A DNA stretch of 64,000 nt, from positions 1 to 64,000 of the forward strand of contig BQIV01000021.1 in assembly GCA_021604005.1 (NCBI GenBank), written 5' to 3'. Shown here one piece after another: positions 25,866-34,864 of the stretch. The position numbers and the translations under genes are program-made. Position 1 is the stretch's first letter. Each line of letters starts with the position of its first letter. This DNA comes from Nitrospirales bacterium. Its GTDB lineage: Bacteria; Nitrospirota; Nitrospiria; Nitrospirales; UBA8639. Under the pieces are notes generated by a model, which saw only the letters and a program-made list of their open reading frames with translations, was not told where the DNA came from and made no database searches.

Positions 25866-26432
25866 ATGTCTGACAGAAAAGAACAGATATTAGACGTCGC
25901 GGAGGAATTACTCCAAACTCGCAGCTTTAGTGCCTTCAGTTACCAGGATGTATCGGACCGGATCGGCATCAGCAAAGCAACTATTCATCACCACTTTCCT
26001 AGTAAAGACGATCTCAGCCTGGCATTGGTCACTCGACATCACATGTCACTCGTTTCGGCATTGGAAACAATTACCAAAGAACACTCCGATTCCTGGAAAC
26101 AACTCGAGGCCTATATACAGCTGGTGTCACAGATTATGCAGTCTGGTCATAAAATTTGCCTTACAGGGTCACTCCAAGCCGAATTCGCGACTATCTCAAA
26201 CAGTACGAAGCAGGAACTTGCCAACCTTTGCACATGTATCCACGCATGGCTCACCCGGCTACTGATAGAGGGGAGGAAACAACAAGTGATGACTTTTCCA
26301 GGGAATCCTGAAGACCAAGCGTCGCTGATTCAAGCGGCACTCCAAGGGGCCTTGCAACAAGCACGCGCCCATGGACCGAAACAGTTCACGACCGTTGTAC
26401 GCCAGATAAAAGCCATACTAAAAACATCATAA
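25866..26432 (+). CDS. TetR/AcrR-family regulator
   Basis: A 188-residue regulator. HTH region: KEQILDVAEELLQTRSFSAF, then SYQDVSDRIGISKATIHHHF and PSKDDLSLALV. The ligand domain contains KICLTGSLQAEFATISNST and a Cys pair in LANLCTCIHAW, which might sense redox or electrophiles as in NemR-like proteins (inference). It is flanked by two copies of the same palindrome and followed by trxA, which points to a thiol-stress circuit. Confidence 0.88.
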   Translation: MSDRKEQILDVAEELLQTRSFSAFSYQDVSDRIGISKATIHHHFPSKDDLSLALVTRHHMSLVSALETITKEHSDSWKQLEAYIQLVSQIMQSGHKICLTGSLQAEFATISNSTKQELANLCTCIHAWLTRLLIEGRKQQVMTFPGNPEDQASLIQAALQGALQQARAHGPKQFTTVVRQIKAILKTS

Positions 26433-26462
26433 GGCATTGACTTTTTATTTCGACTGATTATC

Positions 26463-26478
26463 TACCTACTAGTTGGTC
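26463..26478. promoter_or_regulatory. TetR-type palindrome, candidate operator (copy 2)
   Basis: TACCTACTAGTTGGTC matches the palindrome at 25814-25829 at 14 of 16 positions and lies 35 bases before the thioredoxin ATG. A TTGACT -35-like box lies at 26437-26442, so the site would overlap the -10/start region. Confidence 0.6.
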
Positions 26479-26513
26479 ATGCAATAATCAAATTTCAACA
26501 CGGAGGAAATATC

Positions 26514-26864
<351 letters not shown>

Positions 26865-27023
26865 GAGAAATTCCCATTGACGCTGGGCCAGGTGAGTCAG
26901 GCACATGAATACCTTGCGGTAAACGGATATTCGGCCAAAATCGTCATTGATCATTCAGTATAATCTGCCATGTGACAACAAAAGGACAATGACGCCAGTC
27001 AAAGAGATAAAAGGAACTGACAC

Positions 27024-27569
27024 ATGAACAGCACAGACCACCAGAAAGAAACAGCATCATGGGTTGAAGAATTTACGCGCCTGTACGAAACCGCCGTTCA
27101 AACCTTTGCGAATGGCACGAGAGGGGCCAACAAGCTCTTTTCTGATGCAGACATTCGTCAATTAGCATCCATCGGAGCGACGCCACAAGAAATCTATGAT
27201 TTCGTCGAAGATTGTCATGACGTTGGAGAACCGGATTTCCCAACGGTATTGGGTATCACAACGGTTCGAAGAGAATATTTTCTCCGCGAGCAGAACGGAA
27301 TCCCTTCCGGCAAACACATCTCCATGCAGGATCTTCCAGCTATGGGTGCGGCGTTAGAAGGATATCGTTGGCTTCCACGGATTATCGAAAAGGCCAAAGC
27401 CAAACTCCGCGGGGAAATGCCGCCAGAACTAATGTATGCCTGCGGCGGGGATCGCCCATTTCTGAGAAAACTTGGCATTGATCCGACTGACTTTCTTCGA
27501 ACCGTCTGGAAAGCCGGAAATGACGAACGACAAATTCTGGACTACGTGAAACGGCAATCTGTAAATTGA
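27024..27569 (+). CDS. DUF5069-like protein
   Basis: A 181-residue cytosolic protein. The second half matches the DUF5069 type: VLGITTVRREYFLREQNGIPSGKHISMQDLPAMGAALEGYRWLPRIIEKAKAKLRGEMPPELMYACGGDRPFLRKLGIDPTDFLRTVWKAGND is the characteristic block. The first half (FTRLYETAVQTFANGTRGANKLFSDADIRQLASIGATPQEIYDFVEDC) looks like a helical domain joined to it. The family's function is unknown. It lies 160 bases after trxA on the same strand. Confidence 0.75.
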   Translation: MNSTDHQKETASWVEEFTRLYETAVQTFANGTRGANKLFSDADIRQLASIGATPQEIYDFVEDCHDVGEPDFPTVLGITTVRREYFLREQNGIPSGKHISMQDLPAMGAALEGYRWLPRIIEKAKAKLRGEMPPELMYACGGDRPFLRKLGIDPTDFLRTVWKAGNDERQILDYVKRQSVN

Positions 27570-27937
27570 ATCATGCGTGAAGGCCCTACTTCGATGAAGC
27601 ACGTAATACATGCCGAAGAACATGGCCTGCAATTTTCTTTGACAGATATTCTCTGCGATTTTATAATTTTGTCATATCTTTTACTTACGGCTCATTCGCT
27701 AATCACTGACAGGTCTATCTATCACAACCCACAAAGAACTCCGTCAGGCACCGGCACGCACGCGCATGACTCGGCATGAGCAGCTGCGAAGATGGTCTCA
27801 TAAACCGACGAGGCGAATTATCATCAGTCGCACAGGACACCCAGGGAATGACTGCCGTCCCACTGCGTTGCAGATGAGCCGCCCCCAAGATGATCTCTAT
27901 GCAACGGCAATGACTATTCGAACATGATGGAGACTCC
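27570..27937. other. Intergenic stretch
   Basis: No supported gene. Short frames overlap without ribosome-binding sites. It presumably contains the dapF-like promoter near its right end. Confidence 0.4.
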
Positions 27938-28807
27938 ATGAACAACCAATTTTTTAAAGGGCATGGGCTAGGCAATGACTATATTGCCCTTGATCCTTCG
28001 AGCCTCACCTTCAAACTCACACCCCGTATCATTCGAACGATTTGTGACCGAAATTGGGGAATCGGCAGTGATGGAATCTTAGCCCTGCATCCTACAAAAA
28101 AAGCCGACTTTGGATTGCGCATTTATAACCCTGACGGCTCTGAAGCGGAAAAGTCTGGAAATGGATTGCGAATTTTTGGGTGTTACCTCTATGCCACGCG
28201 AAAAACCCGAAAACGGAAATTTAGCGTACAGACCAAAGGTGGACTCGTACAGGTTCATCTGGGCGTGAATGGAAATGGGTATGTCGATGAAGCCACCGTT
28301 GAGATGGGACGGGCCTCATTTCAACCCATTGCGCTCCCCTGCTCGCTCCGCGTCCCCGAACTCATCCAACAACCCGTCAAAGCGGCGGGACAATCGCTAC
28401 GATTTATGGGAGTCAGCGTCGGTAATCCCCACTGTATTGTCTTTAAAGAAAAAGGTGAAGCGTGGACACGTGAAGACTTGCTGGAAATTGGACCTGAACT
28501 CGAAACCCATACGATCTTTCCAAAACGCACGAACGTCCAACTGGCCGTCCCAATAGGACCAAAATCCATCTCAATCCTCATTTGGGAACGGGGTGCTGGG
28601 GAAACACAAGCCTCAGGATCATCGGCTTGTGCTGCCGCCAGTGCCGCCATCCGCCTAGGGCTTGTGAAAAGCCCCGTCACCGTCAAGGCTCCAGGCGGTA
28701 ACCTCGAAGTGGCCATTGACCCTCAATATAACATCACCATGAAAGGGCCGGTGGCCGAAGTCGCGAGAGGAGAATTCAGTACCCCATTCATACACCATTT
28801 CCGGTAA
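27938..28807 (+). CDS. DapF-like epimerase lacking both catalytic cysteines
   Basis: A 289-residue protein with the pseudo-symmetric DapF fold: KGHGLGNDYIALDP at the N terminus, EKSGNGLRIFGCYL (71-84), VGNPHCIVF and GAGETQASGSSACAAA (219-234). Canonical diaminopimelate epimerase uses two cysteines, one in NGxRC and one in ACGxGA. Here these positions are Ile79 and Ser226. All other family landmarks are intact, so it folds as DapF but should not use the two-thiol racemisation mechanism. It may be an isomerase with another chemistry or act on another substrate; a canonical dapF may exist elsewhere. A strong terminator follows. Confidence 0.8.
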   Translation: MNNQFFKGHGLGNDYIALDPSSLTFKLTPRIIRTICDRNWGIGSDGILALHPTKKADFGLRIYNPDGSEAEKSGNGLRIFGCYLYATRKTRKRKFSVQTKGGLVQVHLGVNGNGYVDEATVEMGRASFQPIALPCSLRVPELIQQPVKAAGQSLRFMGVSVGNPHCIVFKEKGEAWTREDLLEIGPELETHTIFPKRTNVQLAVPIGPKSISILIWERGAGETQASGSSACAAASAAIRLGLVKSPVTVKAPGGNLEVAIDPQYNITMKGPVAEVARGEFSTPFIHHFR

Positions 28808-28811
28808 TCTC

Positions 28812-28850
28812 AAAAAAAAGAGCCCTCAGTCAATTGACTGAGGGCTCTTT
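28812..28850. terminator. Bidirectional intrinsic terminator
   Basis: A perfect 34-nt palindrome (28817-28850; arms AAAGAGCCCTCAGTCAA and its complement) lies between the convergent DapF-like and PEP-CTERM genes. On the minus strand it is followed by an 8-9 base U tract (complement of the A run 28812-28819), and on the plus strand by UUU. Confidence 0.9.
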
Positions 28851-28885
28851 CACACACATGACTTACCCTCAGACGTTTTAACCGT

Positions 28886-29782
28886 TTAATGAAGAACCTG
28901 CTGAGTTTTTCTCCAGCGCCATGCAACGAGCCCCACGAACCCAGACCCAAACATCAACACAGTGGATGGTTCGGGCACTGCGGACACGGTCACACGTGCA
29001 ACGTGATAGCCTTCTTGCGTAAAATCCGCAGCTAGTCGGTCAATAGTAATATTCCCGCCAGGACCGGCAGTCGTTGCTCCTAAAATCAACGCTGTCCCTC
29101 CGGGATTGCCTATCGAGTTAATGAACCCTGGATGCAGTTGAACCACGCCACCTTCCACATCTCCCGTATTGGCTGCGAGTTGATTCAGAAATGCCGCCTC
29201 CATCTCGGTATTGACTTCCGTCCCGCCATCAAGCACCTGGCTCCCAAGCACAAGGAAATCGACTCCCACAAAGTTCCCACTTTCATCAAACAATTCATGC
29301 GCAAACGGATTCCCATTGGCAATGAATGCATCATTCGAAGGGATGACCATTGAGGCATAACTGAAATGTCCATTGCGTCCAGCCTGAATATCAAAGGCCT
29401 GACTCGTCACCCGTTCACCAGGATCAATCGGTCCCGGTATACCAGCCGGACCAATAACTGTTCCGTCGACACCGCCGTTACTTCCAGCCGAGCTATTGGC
29501 AAAATCAGTTGACAGCGATGCGGTGTTTCCATCCTCCACAAGCGATTCTAAACTTGAGGGCAAACCGGCAGCACCAATCGCGCGCCCACGGTCGTAGAGA
29601 TCGAAACTCCCATCATGAAATCCTACCCAGGTTGGAGTCAGAAAAATCCCATTATTCGGTGATAGATTTTGAATACTCACTTGAACGGGAACCGCCAGCG
29701 CAAGCGAAGAGGTAAAGAGCAGAGTACCAAATATGCCGATTGCGGCATGCATGACTGCAGGCTTAGACGTCAGAGTAACCAT
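28886..29782 (-). CDS. PEP-CTERM spondin-domain protein
   Basis: A 298-residue secreted protein. It has a signal peptide (MHAAIGIFGTLLFTSSLALA) and a spondin_N domain over about residues 32-265, with QNLSPNNGIFLTPTWVGFHDG, then FSYASMVIPSNDAFIANGNP as landmarks. The C-terminal sorting signal VPEPSTVLMFGSGFVGLVAW plus RWRK is a standard PEP-CTERM motif, which directs processing by an exosortase during export to the cell surface or matrix. No exosortase gene is in the window. AAGGAGGG lies 9 bases before the ATG. Confidence 0.93.
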   Translation of the reverse strand: MVTLTSKPAVMHAAIGIFGTLLFTSSLALAVPVQVSIQNLSPNNGIFLTPTWVGFHDGSFDLYDRGRAIGAAGLPSSLESLVEDGNTASLSTDFANSSAGSNGGVDGTVIGPAGIPGPIDPGERVTSQAFDIQAGRNGHFSYASMVIPSNDAFIANGNPFAHELFDESGNFVGVDFLVLGSQVLDGGTEVNTEMEAAFLNQLAANTGDVEGGVVQLHPGFINSIGNPGGTALILGATTAGPGGNITIDRLAADFTQEGYHVARVTVSAVPEPSTVLMFGSGFVGLVAWRWRKTQQVLH

Positions 29783-30149
29783 CAGTTATTTCCCTCCTTG
29801 GATGAAACGAGACATTCGACACCATGACACACTCCTATCATTGCATACAGTCCAAGGACTCATTCAAACGTTACACAATCAACATATAGTCGTCCCCACC
29901 TTAATATTACGTACCATCATCATCAAGACTCACATCGACCTCTACTGAACGAGAAAAATCGCTAGAGCACTTTGTGAAATATTCTTCCCATGACAGATCG
30001 CAACACAAAAAATTCCGTACCCTCTAGATCTGCGCAAAAAATTCGAGTACCCTCAGGTGTTCGCATTAATGAGCATGACCTTCGAGTCACCATCCACAAC
30101 TTCAATACAACCCCCCTCGGTTTTTTCACACTAACCTGGAGGTATCGTT
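29783..30149. other. Divergent promoter region with tandem repeat
   Basis: No gene seen. It lies between the PEP-CTERM gene (minus) and the BON-LysM gene (plus). A tandem repeat is listed separately at 30006-30055. Confidence 0.4.
30006..30055 (+). repeat. Two direct repeats upstream of BON-LysM gene
   Basis: CAAAAAATTC followed by CG or GAG and TACCCTC occurs at 30006-30025 and again at 30035-30055, a 29-30 base spacing (about three helical turns). The pair lies about 100 bases before the gene start and could be an activator site. Confidence 0.45.
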
Positions 30150-30581
30150 ATGGGGCTCTTTGATTTCGTCAAAGACATCGGAGAAAAAGTATTTGGTAGC
30201 AATGATGACCCGGCCGAAAAGATTAAAGAACACATCGAAGCACGCAATCCCGGCATCAAGGATCTCAACGTGGAATTCAAAGATGGGGAGGTGAATCTTT
30301 CGGGCGATGCGGCCAGTGCCGAGGCCATGGAAAAGGCCGTCTTGCTCGCGGGAAATGTACAGGGCGTCACAGATGTTGGAGCCGGTAATGTGAAGGCTCC
30401 ATCCCAAACGGATAAAGTGGAATATTATGTCATTGAAAAAGGCGATACGCTCGGAGGCATTGCCCAAAAATTCTTAGGCAATGCGATGGAATATCCAAAA
30501 ATTTTCGAAGCCAACAAAGAAGTCATCAAAAATCCCGATTTAATCTATCCCGGGCAAAAGATTCGCATTCCCATCGGATAA
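30150..30581 (+). CDS. kbp: BON-LysM protein (Kbp/YgaU type)
   Basis: A 143-residue protein with a short helical N terminus, a BON domain (about 25-80: KEHIEARNPGIKDLNVEFKDGEVNLSGDAASAEAMEKAVLLAG) and a C-terminal LysM domain (EYYVIEKGDTLGGIAQKFLG, then IFEANKEVIKNPDLIYPGQKIRIP). It has the order and size of E. coli Kbp/YgaU, a potassium-binding, stress-induced protein. No signal peptide is visible. CTGGAGG lies before the ATG. Confidence 0.92.
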   Translation: MGLFDFVKDIGEKVFGSNDDPAEKIKEHIEARNPGIKDLNVEFKDGEVNLSGDAASAEAMEKAVLLAGNVQGVTDVGAGNVKAPSQTDKVEYYVIEKGDTLGGIAQKFLGNAMEYPKIFEANKEVIKNPDLIYPGQKIRIPIG

Positions 30582-30628
30582 TGCACGGCCCACCCTCGCC
30601 CGTATCTTGCTGGATAATTCGAAGTGCA

Positions 30629-30656
30629 GGAGAGACGCCAAGCATGGCGTCTCTCC
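30629..30656. terminator. Hairpin after BON-LysM gene
   Basis: Perfect 11-bp stem GGAGAGACGCC / GGCGTCTCTCC with a 6-nt loop, 48 bases past the stop codon. There is no U tract. Confidence 0.55.
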
Positions 30657-30807
30657 ACGAGAAATACAACTCCATGCCTTGCAAAAAGTTAGGCCAGATC
30701 ATTATCGATATCAATCATATCCTCTTCGTTTCATTACAGTAAAAACTTTCTATCGCGATGTCCAAGGAAGGGAAAAAGAGATATAGAGAATTTAATCAAT
30801 AGTTATG

Positions 30808-30824
30808 CCTGACCCTATTTATAT
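30808..30824 (+). repeat. Left inverted-repeat-like motif beside DUF4143 gene
   Basis: CCTGACCCTATTTATAT lies 12 bases beyond the 3' end of the DUF4143 ATPase gene. It pairs with an inverted, diverged copy at 32061-32088 on the other side of that gene. Confidence 0.4.
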
Positions 30825-30835
30825 TCCCTATTCAG

Positions 30836-32011
30836 TCACTTCCATGCCATAATTTCCTCCATCAACTCACGAAGAGAAATTGCCTGGACGCCCTTTCCCA
30901 TCGTGAACGTATCGTCGCCGGCATATACCACAAACTGCTTGTCGGGCCTCACATCGTCACACGCGCTATAAAACCCTTTAGACAGTGATGGAGCTGAGCC
31001 GCGCTTAATCTCAATCGCCCATCGCTCCTTCCCAGGCCGGTCAAGGATCAGATCAATTTCTGCACCGCCGGTAGTACGGTAAAAGAAAGGTTGGGCACGG
31101 GAACCCGCCACAGCCATGATATTTTCAAGAACAAACCCTTCCCAACTCCCTCCAATAACAGGATGTCCCAATAATTCGTTCATAGAAGCGATGTGTAAAA
31201 GACTATGCGTGACCCCACTATCCTTGACAAAGACCTTGGGAGAACGCACCAGCCTTTTGCCCACGTTAAAGGTCCAGGATGGCAACCGGCGGACCAAGAG
31301 TAAGTCAACCATCAGATCTAGATACCGTCCAACCGTGACACCAGACACTTCCAGATTTCGGGCCATGTGTGCCGCATTGAGTACAGTGCCTTGATTGTGC
31401 GCCAACATCGTCCAAAAGCGCGAAAGTGTTTCTGCAGGAAGACGTGGGCCAAGTTGCGGAATATCACGTTCGAGATAGGTTCTGAGGAAATCATGACGCC
31501 AGGCAAAACTATTCGCTTGAGAATCGGCCAAAAAACTTTCGGGAAAACCGCCCCGTAACCACAGCTGATTCATTGTCTCTGCTTTGCTTCCAGAGCATTC
31601 CAAAAGGTCAATGGGAGCAAGCTCAATGTAGGCAATCCGACCGGCCAATGATTCACTCGTTTGCTTTAACAGATCACGAGAAGCCGACCCTAAAAATAAA
31701 AATTTTCCAGTCTTTCTCCCTTGCCGCCGTTCCCGGTCAATGATGCCACGCAGCGACGCAAACACATCAGGCAGCCGTTGAATTTCATCCAGAATAATCA
31801 ATTTATCTCGATTTGCTGCATGAAACGCTTTGACATCTCGAACCTTTTCAAGATCTACGCGATCTTCAAGATCTAGGTATACAGCAGGAATGCTGTGAGA
31901 AATCGCATGCGCTAACGTCGTTTTCCCTACCTGCCGTGGACCAAGCAACGCCACGGAAGGAATACGCTTCAACGTTTCTCGAACTTTCACTTCAAGTCTA
32001 CGAGTTATCAT
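30836..32011 (-). CDS. DUF4143 AAA ATPase
   Basis: A 391-residue AAA_14/DUF4143 protein. It has a Walker A LLGPRQVGKTTLA (about 22-34), Walker B KLIILDEIQRLP and a sensor-like FLFLGSASRDLLKQTSESLAGR. The C-terminal DUF4143 part contains LRGGFPESFL, FLRTYLERDIPQL and a PD-(D/E)xK-like nuclease motif in TTGGAEIDLIL and WAIEIKRG. Such genes are common, mobile and of uncertain role, often associated with defence or toxin-like functions. Both flanks carry short inverted repeats. No partner gene is adjacent. Confidence 0.92.
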   Translation of the reverse strand: MITRRLEVKVRETLKRIPSVALLGPRQVGKTTLAHAISHSIPAVYLDLEDRVDLEKVRDVKAFHAANRDKLIILDEIQRLPDVFASLRGIIDRERRQGRKTGKFLFLGSASRDLLKQTSESLAGRIAYIELAPIDLLECSGSKAETMNQLWLRGGFPESFLADSQANSFAWRHDFLRTYLERDIPQLGPRLPAETLSRFWTMLAHNQGTVLNAAHMARNLEVSGVTVGRYLDLMVDLLLVRRLPSWTFNVGKRLVRSPKVFVKDSGVTHSLLHIASMNELLGHPVIGGSWEGFVLENIMAVAGSRAQPFFYRTTGGAEIDLILDRPGKERWAIEIKRGSAPSLSKGFYSACDDVRPDKQFVVYAGDDTFTMGKGVQAISLRELMEEIMAWK

Positions 32012-32060
32012 CCATGCAAAATTAACATAAAATGTAAGATTTGCATAGAAGACTTCAAAC

Positions 32061-32088
32061 TATAAAATAGAGTCAAACTCGAATAAAT
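32061..32088 (-). repeat. Right inverted-repeat-like motif beside DUF4143 gene
   Basis: The minus strand reads TTTATTCGAGTTTGACTCTATTTTATA in two adjoining parts: TTCGAGTTTGAC and TCTATTTTATA. This resembles the motif at 4351-4377 and the inverse of that at 30808-30824. It lies 50 bases upstream of the DUF4143 start. Confidence 0.4.
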
Positions 32089-32245
32089 ACTTATTTTTCC
32101 TTATAACGCTCTACACCATCATACCGTTCAATCGAATATCCTCTGCTTGCAAGGGTTCTCCCTTATAGCGATTTGGTCTCTTCATTCGTTAGACTTTCCT
32201 TCCCTCCTCTTGTGTATTTCTTCCATCTTCAGTCAAGGAGTCATC

Positions 32246-32432
32246 ATGAATATCTTGAAAACCATCATGAATGCCAGCGGTGGGCGCGCTGAGCAAGCAG
32301 GTATCGAGTGCCGGCATGATAGACACACAGACGGCACACGGCCTCAGTGGGTTCGCCACCGTTCTTGACTTTGCTCAAGATGGTTCTCTTGCCGATGACC
32401 TGCTCGGCCTTGTCGCCAGACGTTTTTTTTAA
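32246..32432 (+). pseudogene. Frameshifted DUF937-like gene
   Basis: An ATG at 32246 after AAGGAG opens MNILKTIMNASGG, the typical start of DUF937 (YidB-like) proteins, but this frame soon becomes unlike the family and stops at 32368. A shift after codon 13 gives GALSKQVSSAGMIDTQTAHG, then FATVLDFAQDGSLADDLLGL and VARRFF up to a TAA at 32430-32432. The result is a short, frame-broken relative. It ends at a T8 run and a hairpin. Confidence 0.45.
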
Positions 32433-32441
32433 CAATGCAGA

Positions 32442-32463
32442 AAGCGCTCTTGTTGAGCGCTTC
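32442..32463 (+). terminator. Hairpin before M48 protease gene
   Basis: Stem AAGCGCTC / GAGCGCTT with a TTGTT loop lies just after the DUF937 remnant and about 10 bases before the ribosome-binding site AAAGGAG of the protease gene. It could terminate the upstream transcript or modulate translation of the protease. Confidence 0.45.
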
Positions 32464-32486
32464 AACCATAAAGGAGAAATAAGACT

Positions 32487-33344
32487 ATGCCCTTCGGCGG
32501 CTTTGGTCGGCGACGGTTTCCGAGACAACGGCGCCCCCGCATGAGTTTGAAAATGCGGTTGATCCCGCTTGTCCTGTTTGCCTGTTACGGACTCTATTAT
32601 TACGTCGCCAATCAAGAAACGGTTCCCATCACTGGCCGCTCGCAACTGGTTGATATCGACCGGCAACAGGAAGTGGCTCTCGGCCTCCAATCCTATCAAC
32701 AAATTCTCAGCGAGTCCCAAGTGCTCGCTCAAGGAGAAGTCGTTGATCTCGTTCGACGTATTGGACAGCAATTGGCCACAGCGGCCGTCGACGTCGACCC
32801 TGGCTTTCAATGGGAATTTAACGTCATTCAGTCGGAACAAGCCAATGCCTTTGCCTTGCCTGGCGGAAAAACCGCCGTCTACACCGGACTCCTTCCGGTC
32901 GCAGAAAATGCCGACGGACTCGCCGTGGTCATGGGACATGAAATCGCGCATGCTATCGCCCGGCACGGCGCCGAACGCATGGCGCATCAAAAACTCATGC
33001 AAATTGGATCCATGGCGGCCAGCGTCGCGTTGGGTGACTTGGATTACAATACCCAACGTATGGTCTTAGGCGCACTTGGAGTAGGTGCGCAATATGGCAT
33101 CATGCTCCCATTTTCACGCGATCACGAATCGGAAGCGGATTACATGGGCCTCCTCTTTGTCGCACGAGCCTGCTTCGACCCAACCGAAGCACCGAAGCTC
33201 TGGCAACGCATGGGGCAGATGAGCCAAGGGAAAAAACCAGCGGAGTTTATGTCCACACATCCAAGTAATGAAACGCGCATTCGCCAATTCCAGGAATGGA
33301 TGCCGGAGGCTCTCGCAGTCTGGCAGCAACATTGCCAAACGTAA
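32487..33344 (+). CDS. M48-family membrane-bound metalloprotease
   Basis: A 285-residue protein. An arginine-rich N terminus (GRRRFPRQRRPR) precedes one membrane helix (LIPLVLFACYGLYYYVA), so the catalytic part is periplasmic. The M48 zinc site HEIAHAIARH is followed by the third ligand in RDHESEADYMGL, and the C terminus has THPSNETRIRQFQEWMPEA. This is the LoiP/YggG/BepA-like subgroup (Oma1/HtpX relatives) involved in outer-membrane protein quality control. AAAGGAGAAATAAGACT precedes the ATG. Confidence 0.9.
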   Translation: MPFGGFGRRRFPRQRRPRMSLKMRLIPLVLFACYGLYYYVANQETVPITGRSQLVDIDRQQEVALGLQSYQQILSESQVLAQGEVVDLVRRIGQQLATAAVDVDPGFQWEFNVIQSEQANAFALPGGKTAVYTGLLPVAENADGLAVVMGHEIAHAIARHGAERMAHQKLMQIGSMAASVALGDLDYNTQRMVLGALGVGAQYGIMLPFSRDHESEADYMGLLFVARACFDPTEAPKLWQRMGQMSQGKKPAEFMSTHPSNETRIRQFQEWMPEALAVWQQHCQT

Positions 33345-33372
33345 TGTTCCGAAGAATCAACACCCCGGTGTC

Positions 33373-34677
33373 TTATTCTGAAATCTCAAGATTCAATTTG
33401 ACTGAGAACTGACGGTGAGGATCCTGACGGCGGCGGGCTTCATGAAGTAGGGTTTCGAGATTGGGAGTCATGATGCCTTCAAAAGACCGTTTTCCATTTG
33501 TTTCAACGCGAACAGGCTGTGAGAGGTCAACAAGGTCATTATTCAAGAACAAAGTGTAACGCTTGACACGTTTGGTTTTCACCGCAATTCGATTTGGTGA
33601 AATGATTTCGGCTTCCAATTTGGCATAGACTTTCCCAGTGATAAACGAATCGCGACTGTCAACCAGATTCTCGGAAAAGGCCGCGATCTGATCTGTCGCA
33701 TCAATCCGGACCCAACTGAAATTCGACAAATGCGTCGCATCACGCACCACAGATACGCGTTGAGGGAGTGCTCCCCGTGTCTGCCTATCGAACCATGACA
33801 CCAGTGCCGGCAACTCTTCTCTTGGGAAAAAGTGTCCCCCGGCGTGCGGATGCGTAAAATTGTGCTCTCGATACACATGCTGAATACCGCGACTTCCCAT
33901 CTCCTTCACCAACGTACGGCTGAGGCTGACCGGCATGACTTGATCATGAAGTCCGTGAATAATGTATACGGGTGTATTGTGTAAGTTATCGAGGAATGGA
34001 AATAGCACATCATCGATACCACTCGCCATTGGGGCAATGCCTGCAAACGTATCGGCATGATGCATCCCAATGATCCATGCCCCGACTCCCCCATTCGACA
34101 TCCCCGTCAGAAAGATCCGATCACGCTTGACATGATAGTCCGTTTGAATTGTGTTAACAATTTTCAACACTAAGTCTTCCGCAAAACGGCTCCACCACGC
34201 TCCCATCGAAATCGTCGGACATACGAGGATATAGTGGTCATCTAACCGAGGCACCCATCGCTCTACATACGACTCACCCGTAAACCCCGCGCCATGCAAA
34301 CACACAATCAGAGGATACGATTTGGCAGAGTCATACGAAGGGGGAACATAGAGACTGTATCGATACTGACGACCGCGTACCGTAATCGCTTGTGATGGCT
34401 GAAGGCCTACCGGATGCGTGGAAAATTTGGGGGATTGTTTAAGAGCTTCCGACACCGCCGAAACAGACACATCGGGATACTGCAGAATATCCGACAATAC
34501 CGTTTGTGCAGACTCACGATCTGAAGCTGTGAGGTAATCTTGAACAAGAGACGTGAGGGAGCTGGACTTTTCAGAAATATGTTCCGAGGAGCGATCGGCG
34601 CTTTCCGAATACCCTACACCCAAGAAGCCAATCAGGAGCACAAACACAATTGTGAGAACACCCGGAGCCCATCGCAT
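33373..34677 (-). CDS. Secreted alpha/beta-hydrolase (esterase/depolymerase type)
   Basis: About 434 residues from the ATG at 34677, chosen for GGAGGAAAGGAG upstream and the signal peptide APGVLTIVFVLLIGFLGVGYS. A helical segment of about 80 residues precedes the hydrolase. The hydrolase has YRYSLYVPPSY, oxyanion HGAGF, nucleophile elbow FLTGMSNGGVGAW, the acid in HGLHDQVMPV and the His in HPHAGGHFF. A beta-rich C-terminal extension (about 330-434) follows. This resembles PHB-depolymerase or feruloyl-esterase-like proteins. The substrate is not determined. Confidence 0.85.
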   Translation of the reverse strand: MRWAPGVLTIVFVLLIGFLGVGYSESADRSSEHISEKSSSLTSLVQDYLTASDRESAQTVLSDILQYPDVSVSAVSEALKQSPKFSTHPVGLQPSQAITVRGRQYRYSLYVPPSYDSAKSYPLIVCLHGAGFTGESYVERWVPRLDDHYILVCPTISMGAWWSRFAEDLVLKIVNTIQTDYHVKRDRIFLTGMSNGGVGAWIIGMHHADTFAGIAPMASGIDDVLFPFLDNLHNTPVYIIHGLHDQVMPVSLSRTLVKEMGSRGIQHVYREHNFTHPHAGGHFFPREELPALVSWFDRQTRGALPQRVSVVRDATHLSNFSWVRIDATDQIAAFSENLVDSRDSFITGKVYAKLEAEIISPNRIAVKTKRVKRYTLFLNNDLVDLSQPVRVETNGKRSFEGIMTPNLETLLHEARRRQDPHRQFSVKLNLEISE

Positions 34678-34864
34678 GCATTGCTCCTTTCCTCCAACCC
34701 TCAAATCTTTCGAGCACTTCCTTCACCCTACCAATCCCCTTCCTGCTCAGTCAAAATAGAGGTTGATTCCATGTACGCGCACACCGACTGCTTCACTGTA
34801 ATGAGCCTAGAATTTAGAGTCTGACCTTACTAATGAGGGAGGGAGGGAAACGTAGTGCTACTCG

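Noticed and set aside
32265-33056. Minus-strand frame of 263 codons
   Set aside because: Antisense to the M48 protease, which has a zinc site, signal anchor and good ribosome-binding site.
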